NCBI GenBank assembly: GCA_947359465.1
Contig: OX375872.1
Coordinates: forward strand, 137,969,432-138,033,431
Reading direction: 5' to 3'
Length of the DNA stretch: 64,000 bases
From: Metellina segmentata
Taxonomy: Eukaryota > Arthropoda > Arachnida > Araneae > Tetragnathidae
This document shows positions 57,040-64,000 of the stretch, one piece after another; position 1 is the stretch's first letter; the number at the start of each line of letters is the position of its first letter. The translations under genes were made by a program, and so were the position numbers. The notes beneath the pieces were generated by a model that was not told where the DNA came from, ran no database searches, and saw only the letters and a list, made by a program, of their open reading frames with translations.

Positions 57040-58150
57040 GAAAATTTCCTTAAACCCACACCATCTGACATAATTGAGCCTGCAAAACCCTCTGAAGTAA
57101 TTAACTATGTCAGAAAATTGAAGTTAAAAAAAAGCTCCAGGAATAGATGGTGTTTACAACCTTATGGAGAAACTTCCCTTAAAATTCATCTTCAAAACTT
57201 TTGACAGGCTTTGCATTAATCCATAAACTTATCACATAAAGCTTTCCTGCCTCATTTACACAACTTATACTTTCCTATCTGACATATAGGCACTTAAGTC
57301 ATTTGAGTCAACAAAAAACTCTACCACAAGCACAAACTCATACCACCAGGCACACCAGAGGGTTCCATAATAGCTCCCAAATGATTTAATATCTATGTGA
57401 ACAACATATCTCAGGGCTTCTCTACTATGCTCTGCATATTTGCAGACGACACAGCTATACTAACAAGAAATCAAGACCCAGGATAGATAGACAAGAAATC
57501 AAGACTATTATGCTCTCGCTAACAAACTAAATCCAAGTACTGAAGTCCTGGCTTACTACCTGCAAAATCAAAATAAATGTGGACAAATGTCAAGCAGTAC
57601 TATTCACCAAAAGAAGGAAATTTCGTTCCCTTCAACTATATGGAAATAATATTCTTTGTAGTCACGATGGACTTGAAATTAACCTGGAATTTACATATCA
57701 ACTCCCTAAAACCAAAGTTTCTAGCAGCTAGAACAACCCTATATAATCCTAAATTGCTGTAAAATCTAAATTATCTATTGATACCAAAGTGCTTATTTAT
57801 GAAACCATGCTTAGACCAGGCATCAGCTATGCCAGTCATGTCTGAGGATATGTAGCCAAGACACACATACAAAAATTTGAAACCCTTCAAAATTCCATTC
57901 AGGATAATTCTTATATAATGCCTCATGGCTCTATAGAAACCTCCAAATTCGTAAAGACCTGAATGTGTTAGAACTTTGTAAATTCCTCACTAAACTAGCT
58001 TTAAAACTCTTCTGCCATTGGAAACAATTGACAACACAGTGATCCAGCAAATAAGATATAACTTTCATCAAAGAAATTATAAAAGGCAAAGAGCCACATT
58101 AGGTTCTAAATTTTTAACCCCTTGAACATCCTATAACTTTTTCATGCTAC
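57040..58150 (+). pseudogene. jockey-like LINE reverse transcriptase, heavily decayed
   Basis: In changing plus-strand frames: SEVINYVRKLKLKKAPGIDG, VYNLMEKLP, a PEGSIIAP block where PQGSVLSP is expected, FNIYVNNIPQGFSTMLCIFA then DDTAIL (FADD active site), INVDKCQAVLFTKRRKF and LTWNLHINSLKPKF. Order and motifs are those of jockey-type reverse transcriptases. No ORF1, endonuclease or RNase H was found in this copy. Confidence 0.78.
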
Positions 58151-58645
58151 ACTCTGCAATCATTTTTGAAACTTAACTCACTTTCCCCACTTTTCTGTTT
58201 ACTTCTTTGTGACTCGCACTATTTACCCCATCCTTCATCTCTGGCACAAGTTTTAAGTAGGTCGTCACGTAACTCCACCTCCACACTGAATTGGCTATCA
58301 CTATCAAGACTGCACCACCTCCAAGAAACTTCAGGAACCTAAGTCATCAGTTCAGTAGTCATATTGAAGATACAGCTCAGATCAGGATCTCCAGCCAAGG
58401 CAATATCCTTCTTTCCATCAGGTTACTATTAAAGGAACCCAAACAAGATCTACATCTTTCTTTTAACAGTTGATTCCTACATATGGTGTGCAATATTAAT
58501 TGTGAAATGAATAGTTGAATAAGGGATTACGACCTTAACATATTTTATGGCAATTGATTCAGGACTACAATATGTTGACACAAAATTTCAGCTTCCTCAT
58601 AATTGTTCACAATAAATTTTGCTAAAATATTTTTAATCCACTTAC

Positions 58646-58965
58646 CTTCCTGTAGTTGTGATAACAATTATAGCAGATGCTAAGCATTTCATGGAAGCAT
58701 TCACAGCTGCAATAGCAACAGTATGTGTTGAATCAGTAGGAACAGGGGTCTTCATGCTTAATTCAATAAACACGTGACGCTGAAAAATAGCTGCCTCAGC
58801 TTCAACACAAATGGCATGCATCATTTTTACTGCCTGAAGGGGATATTCTCCTTTTGCAGTTTCCCCAGAGAGCATAACACAATCTGCTCCATCCAGAACA
58901 GCATTTGCAACATCAGAACTTTCAGCTCTAGTTGGTCTAGGTTTCTTAACCATGCTTTCAAGCAT
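58646..58965 (-). CDS. Pyruvate kinase exon, MLESM block to end of A domain and start of C domain
   Basis: 106 residues plus a split Arg: [60 protein letters not shown], then a less conserved stretch and [10 protein letters not shown]. The first blocks complete the (beta/alpha)8 barrel active site (the Thr of CATQ at the preceding junction, and SGETAKG). The acceptor is TTGACTCTCTTCTAG and the donor AG|GTAAG. Confidence 0.96.
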
Positions 58966-60615
58966 CTAGAAGAGAGTCAAGATATTTTAAAGATAATCAG
59001 TAATAGTTTCAGAACTTTTATAAAGAATTCATGCAGATTTTGATTTGATTCTGAAGAGGGAAATCTTCATAAAATCTCCACAGTATCAATATGAGGGAGC
59101 ATTTTCCCCCGTCAAGCTAAATATAGGTGGTATTACGGTGTTAAAACATTTCCTGTATGTATTCTAAATGCGACATCAGTTTGCTGGTTTTTCTATTGCT
59201 ATTTCAGGAAATAAAAATTCCACAGAATAAATTTCGAATTAATGATAGTTGAATGGTCAACTACAATTAGATTAAACTCCAAAATGACGATAAACCACAT
59301 TTTAATGTAACCACAATATGTATTATATGTGTATCTAGACAGTGTAGAAGTAAAATTTTCAGACCATCTGGATTGTTTGTACTGAAAATATATCATAGAA
59401 AATAGTTAAAACATAACACTAAGTGGAAGTTTAATTTTTGCTTTTATTTTTATCATTTTTGGTTGTATTTTATTACACAAGGACCATACAGCTTTGAAAC
59501 ACTCTTTTTGCTTGGGATGTTTCACGATTGTCGAAAACACATCCAACATTTTCTCCAAGTGGTATCAAAACAGTAGACATTGGATTTTGATTCATCAAAG
59601 ATGTCATCTGATGCTTGGGGTTGCGTCTGTATATTCTTGAACTGTTTTATACAACGGAAAAGAATGCATAATCCCGCCCATCTGTTAATTACATTGCTCT
59701 TTGGCTCTGCACACTACAGAACTCGAAATGGAGGCCTTATTGGGAGGAAAGATAACTTTTAAGGCAATGACTTTGGTCTTTTCTTCGTTTCTCACAACAA
59801 GTTATATGAATTCTTTTATTTTTTTAACTGTTGTCATCATGCTTAATGTTTCTCTTGTATTGAGTGAAACAAACATGTCAATCTAAATAGATAAGTAAAA
59901 TATACACCAGCAACCTGTTTGAGGTTCAGTTTGTTACTCTGGTCATTTTTGCAACATGAGGCTAATTAGACCAAGACTTCCCATTCTTTTGGGAGCAAAT
60001 CAATAAATAGAAAGGTGGAAACTTATCAAGATATAAAAGATACACCACAGTGCTATCTAGGAGGCGTCTAACAAACTAGATTTTTTCATTTGTTTGGTTT
60101 TTTTACCCTGAATAAGTTTTAAAACTAATTTTTTACCGAGTTTCTTGTGTTATAAATAATTAGAAAAGGAAGTATTAAAAAAATTACAGGGACCTTGAAA
60201 AATAATTCATTTCCATGAGTTTTCAATGTTGGTTGAGTTTTATAGCCCAAGGGCCATATTTGACCATGCAGTTTTCAAGGATTTCCAACATACAAATATT
60301 GTTTATTGGACATACTACTGTGTTACTCTAATGAAAAAGCAGATGACCCTGAAGAAATCCATTTCTAGAAAGGTAGTAGCTTGCCAGGGAAAAGAGCTGC
60401 AAAACTCTAAATCATGTGTAGTCAACTTAATCTTTTCGACAATGCGCCAAAGATACCAATATTGCGAGGAAGTACAGTTTACATTTAACCTGCTTCCCAA
60501 TAGAATGCATGGTTGTGTTCAACACCCAAGGGACAAACGTCAACTCTTGACTATAAAATGTAGTTAGGTTAATGGTTTTAATGATACTAAAACTTGAAAG
60601 AAAAAAAAAATTTAC
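58966..60615. other. Pyruvate kinase intron with two LINE/SINE tail fragments
   Basis: Tail-like sequences at about 59458-59500 (ACACAAGGACCATACAGC) and about 60228-60280 (CCCAAGGGCCATATTTGACC). Nothing else was recognised. Confidence 0.5.
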
Positions 60616-60766
60616 CTGAGTAGCACAAATGACAGGCTTACAAAGCATGTTACATTTGGCTATCATCATCTTTTGTGCTAAAAATACTTTTTCAGGAGGT
60701 ATTTCTATTCCAAGATCTCCTCTGGCAACCATAATACCATCACTTTCTTCGATAATCTCATCAATT
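60616..60766 (-). CDS. Pyruvate kinase exon, catalytic core (ARGDLG)
   Basis: Encodes [40 protein letters not shown] and [18 protein letters not shown] holds the Asp that binds the catalytic Mg2+; CATQ holds the substrate-contacting Thr. The enzyme converts phosphoenolpyruvate and ADP to pyruvate and ATP in cytosolic glycolysis. The acceptor is TCTATTTGTAG and the donor CAG|GTAAA. Confidence 0.96.
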
Positions 60767-61361
60767 CTACAAATAGAGCATAACAGTATTAATAACGCAA
60801 AGCTTTTGTAAAATTCAATTTATCAAAGAATTATAAAAGGATATAGAATTAGTAGTATTTAGCTTTTTGAGAATTTTTTTAACATAGTTTAGTTCTAGAA
60901 ATTTTTTCAATGTATTAAATTATTTTGATAATCAATCAGTAATAAAAATGGGTAGATATCCAGATTTTTTGTGTTAGTTAAATAACCACAATCAATAAAT
61001 GGACAGTCATTTTTTATTTCTGAATGACATGCACAACTATAAATGATTAAGCAAAAAAAAAGTTCCAAGAAATGCAAGGTCAGATAATCAAGTTTGGGGC
61101 TGCAAAGAGTGGGATAAGAGTTTACATACCCCCCCCCTAGATTTTATGTACTATGAATGCAAGTTGAAATTAACAAATTGTTTTCTGGAATGCATGATAT
61201 TAACCAACTATTACTTCTGATTAAGAATATAAATTAAATGATTAGTTGAATTGCAACTTTTTGTTCATTTAGTTTCGGGCATTTTCACAAGGGTCTCGGA
61301 TTAAAAAAAATCATTATATCATGCTTTACACGTGCACTAGAATTTGATATCAAGGGGTTTA

Positions 61362-62314
61362 TCTCTACTATTGTAAAAGGAAGTGCTTGTATGTTTGTTT
61401 ATGGCACGCAGTTTCCCGACCAATCAATGGCACTTACAATAATGGGATTTGGCACACAGGTAGTCCAAATTTTTTGCAATTTTTGTGCAAAGCATTTATT
61501 TTAAAATTCAATCTGAACATTTTAAAATGAATTTAATTATTATTGTTTCCTTTGAATGGCAACACCATAAAGATACAACATATTCTAAATTATTTTTTCC
61601 GTTTTTCCAAGCAACGCTCTCAACTGAAGAACAAAACAAATAAAAAGTTTTAACTAGAGTTATGTAGTTTTTTCTATCTCCTAGATCGTAAAGATAGAGT
61701 TAAAAAATTTCAACAGATTTTAAATCTGCAGAAAATTTCACGTTAGATCAATATATAAAAATGTGATATTCTTTAAATAAATAATTTTTAAATTGTAACT
61801 TTTATATTTTTTTTCCCATACGAATTTGACTTTGATTGTGTTCAAGAAATCACGTACCATTTCCTGCACTCAACCAATTTCAGCCTAGGAAAGCCAAACA
61901 AATTTAAAAAATTGACTGGCATTGTTTAGTTCTTTTTTGTAAAATCTGTAGTTAAAGATACATTTAAAATTTCAATGGATTCTAAATCTGCAGAAAATTT
62001 TACACCAGATACCTTTTGTTTGATTTTCTTTTAATAAATAATTTTTCAATTAAATATTTATATTTTCGCAAGAGATTGTGATGTCACGCCAATTCGAATT
62101 TGGCCACATACGACAATGACGAGGCCATCATGGTGTTGCTTTTATCCAATAGGCTACAAATTCCCATTTGGTTTGCGAAGCACCAACAACACGGGCAACA
62201 CTGTGATGGCTGTTATCCAATAGCAATCACCGAGGGTTAAGCGAGCAGTGGTCACACCTGACCACACGAAAAGAACTGTCACGGGCAACGCCATGTTGGC
62301 CACACAGTGGCTAG
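61362..62314 (+). mobile_element. Non-autonomous Helitron, copy 2 (complete)
   Basis: Starts TCTCTACTATTGTAAAAGG and ends CACACAGTGGCTAG, inserted between A (61361) and T (62315). It is 953 bp, the same family as 1777-2735. Its 3' end is only 68 bp from the pyruvate kinase exon at 62383. Confidence 0.85.
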
Positions 62315-62382
62315 TTTTATACATAAATCCTAAACTAATTTAACTGGATACAGCTATTGAAAAAATAAAAAATAAACCATAC

Positions 62383-62510
62383 TTTTTAACTCCTTCATGA
62401 TTTTCAATTTTTGAGATGATTTTGATGTCTTTTCCCTCTTCACCTAATATTTCTCTTATTTCTCTAACGCCAACAGCATTTCTTATGAAAGATGCAAACA
62501 CCATATCAAC
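62383..62510 (-). CDS. Pyruvate kinase exon, active-site Lys block (KIENHEG)
   Basis: Encodes [40 protein letters not shown] and VK plus a split Lys. [13 protein letters not shown] is the family signature: its first Lys is the catalytic acid/base-associated residue and the Glu binds Mg2+. The acceptor is TTGTGTTACAG and the donor AA|GTATGG. This exon corresponds to the middle of the enzyme; about 235 N-terminal residues should be encoded to the right of the window or in unseen exons beyond 62510. Confidence 0.95.
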
Positions 62511-62693
62511 CTGTAACACAAGATATGAAGTTTGTATTTAAGTAATTCTAAGATTCAGTGACACTTATCTCGAAAAATTTACTTCACAAAAAAAACTTAT
62601 CAGTATTTAATTTCAGCTTTCTAGTGTATAATTATAACTATTCAAGATCAAAAGTATAGTTGTGTGTATAAAAATAAAAATATATACTTATGC

Positions 62694-62831
62694 CAGGGCT
62701 CGAAATACCCGGGTGCACATGAAAATAAAATTGTGCACCTAATTTTTTCCAGCTAGGCACACCTGTACACCTAATTTAAAAACTTAGGTGCACAAGGTGC
62801 ACCTGTATTAAAAAATATATTTCGAGGCCTG
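62694..62831. mobile_element. 138-bp hAT-type MITE
   Basis: Ends CAGGGCTCGAAATA on the left and CAGGCCTCGAAATA read inward from the right. The perfect 8-bp duplication is ACTTATGC (62686-62693 and 62832-62839). The interior is built of repeated GTGCACCT/AGGTGCAC units. Confidence 0.9.
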
Positions 62832-63061
62832 ACTTATGCTCAACCAATCATGCATTTGCAAATTCTTCAGTCTTATGTTTTCCATTTTGTTCACATTCGA
62901 AAGCAATATGTTGAATTGTGCAAACCTTTAAACAAGCCAAGAGTGTTGAGATAAAATCAATTTGAAAATTAAAAAGTTTTTCTGAAGTGAATACCAAGAA
63001 TTAGGAATTATGGTTAAACCCCACCCTCTGCCATTTAAGAAACAAATTATATAGTTTGATA

Positions 63062-63850
63062 TGATGGTTGGTTTTTTGGGGGGGTTTTATGGCGCAAGAT
63101 CCATATTTGGCCTCACTGCAGCATACACAATATTGTTAGATTCTCTGAAAAGAAGCTTGAAATAAACAAGGTTGGTTGGGTTTTTATGGTGCAAGGCCAC
63201 AAGACAAATTCTAGAGAAAATAAAGACTGAAATAAAATATATCTATTACAATTTTGAATTAAGAATAGCCAATGTATAAAATCTACATAAAATTCGTAAA
63301 ACAGATGTCAGAGATAAATTAAAATTTTTTTATTGTAGACTTCCCAAAAGGTCTTTTAGGGTTGTGTTTGAAACTCCAAATCGGATTTGTCTATGGTTAT
63401 TAAAAGCTCTACATTCAGTCAAAATGTGTTGAACAGTAAAAATACAATGGCCAGTTGAGCATAACGGAGCTGGCTCTCCGATCAGTGTATGTGCAAAATG
63501 GGTATGGCCAGTTCAAAGTCTTATCAGTTGTACTTTAATTTTCTATTCAAATTTCCTGTGATAGATGGCTGTATCTAGTGAAGTTAATTTTGGAATTTAT
63601 TTATCCAGAGAATCTTGCCAGTTTGATTTTATTTTGCCATTAAAACATTTCAACGTCTTAAATAGGAATTGGAAAGTAATTTTTTCATTATTATGGTCTT
63701 TGCTGCAACATCTGCCCTCTAATTTCCGGGAATGCCTACATGCCCAAGAATACATTACGAATTCTTCCACTTCTTAACGAAAATTCAAAACTTTGTGTTG
63801 ACTGCAGAAAATGGAATTTGTATCCAATCATAATTTTTGATGTTCAATGC
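63062..63850 (-). mobile_element. jockey/I-type LINE 3' end with RNase H and HxxxC remnants, and tail repeats
   Basis: On the minus strand, LGHVGIPGN then RADVAAKTI near 63740 is the end of an RNase H domain. FELAIPILHIH and, in the neighbouring frame, HTHFAHTLIGEPAPLCSTGH, CIFTVQHILTECRAFNNHRQ and IRFGVSNTTLKDLLG (about 63520-63340) are the zinc-like C-terminal region of such LINEs. Downstream at 63170-63200 and again at 63064-63115 are copies of the tail (GCAAGATCCATATTTGGCC). Stops and shifts are frequent. Confidence 0.75.
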
Positions 63851-64000
63851 GGTAAAGTATTGCGCAATGTTTTCTTCTACTAATGCTAAATAGTGTTATA
63901 ATAGGAATTATTTCATCGAAATTGTTATTTTGGGCTGAAGGAAATATGTCTACTGTCCTTATTTGAAAAATGCGCGTTCTTCAGTGATAATTTTTTTTAA
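63851..64000. other. Window end, nothing recognised
   Basis: No exon of pyruvate kinase could be placed between 62511 and 64000. Confidence 0.4.

Noticed and set aside
1..64000. CRISPR arrays, tRNA or rRNA genes, operons
   Set aside because: No regularly spaced repeats, no complete cloverleaf (only SINE A/B boxes), no rRNA, and spliced eukaryotic genes throughout.

Overview
The window is a stretch of animal nuclear DNA: AT-rich, spliced genes with GT-AG introns, and dense in transposons. The mix of elements (tRNA-headed SINEs, CR1 and jockey-like LINEs, BEL/Pao, mariner/Tc1, hAT, Helitrons) and the wording of one SINE family fit an arthropod, most likely a spider. That placement rests on recalled resemblance, not on a search.

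Two host genes can be assembled and they converge tail to tail. PBDC1 (plus strand) has five coding exons at 21097-21159, 25669-25728, 28824-28964, 48670-48781 and 51778-51881, in consistent phase, giving 159 residues. It is the relative of yeast Ypl225w/Chp1, a dedicated chaperone of translation factor eEF1A. Pyruvate kinase (minus strand) has its last five coding exons at 62510-62383, 60766-60616, 58965-58646, 55730-55612 and 52433-52264, about 295 residues. Its N-terminal exons lie beyond the right edge. The two stop codons are 382 bp apart and opposing poly(A) signals sit 28 bp apart (51895-51900 plus, 51929-51934 minus). A spliced-looking ORF at 33279-33479 inside PBDC1 intron 3 could be an alternative last exon or part of another gene.

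Layout. 1-2.8 kb: empty flank and a complete non-autonomous Helitron. 2.8-10.3 kb: an old hAT-like gene split by a 5.4-kb hAT (8-bp TSD), itself split by a 2.8-kb palindromic element with the same gene in each arm. 12.3-19 kb: LINE and SINE debris and a second hAT inserted at the end of a SINE. 19-21 kb: probable PBDC1 5' flank. 21.1-51.9 kb: PBDC1, with intron 1 holding a long-TIR mariner, intron 2 a mariner and a Helitron end, intron 3 (19.7 kb) a Tc1 containing a CR1 LINE that contains a BEL/Pao element, plus a mariner with an uninterrupted ORF, and intron 4 a Tc1 and a SINE carrying a hAT MITE. 51.9-64 kb: pyruvate kinase, its introns holding Helitrons, a Tc1, CR1 and jockey fragments and a hAT MITE.

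The strongest observations are the insertion hierarchy dated by target-site duplications, the BEL/Pao copy with near-identical LTRs but no protease, the palindromic element whose two arms share the same stop codon, the mariner ORF whose first catalytic Asp is Tyr, and the 3' tail shared by a LINE and a SINE. I found no new gene system. The least explained items are the palindromic element's gene and the orphan exon.
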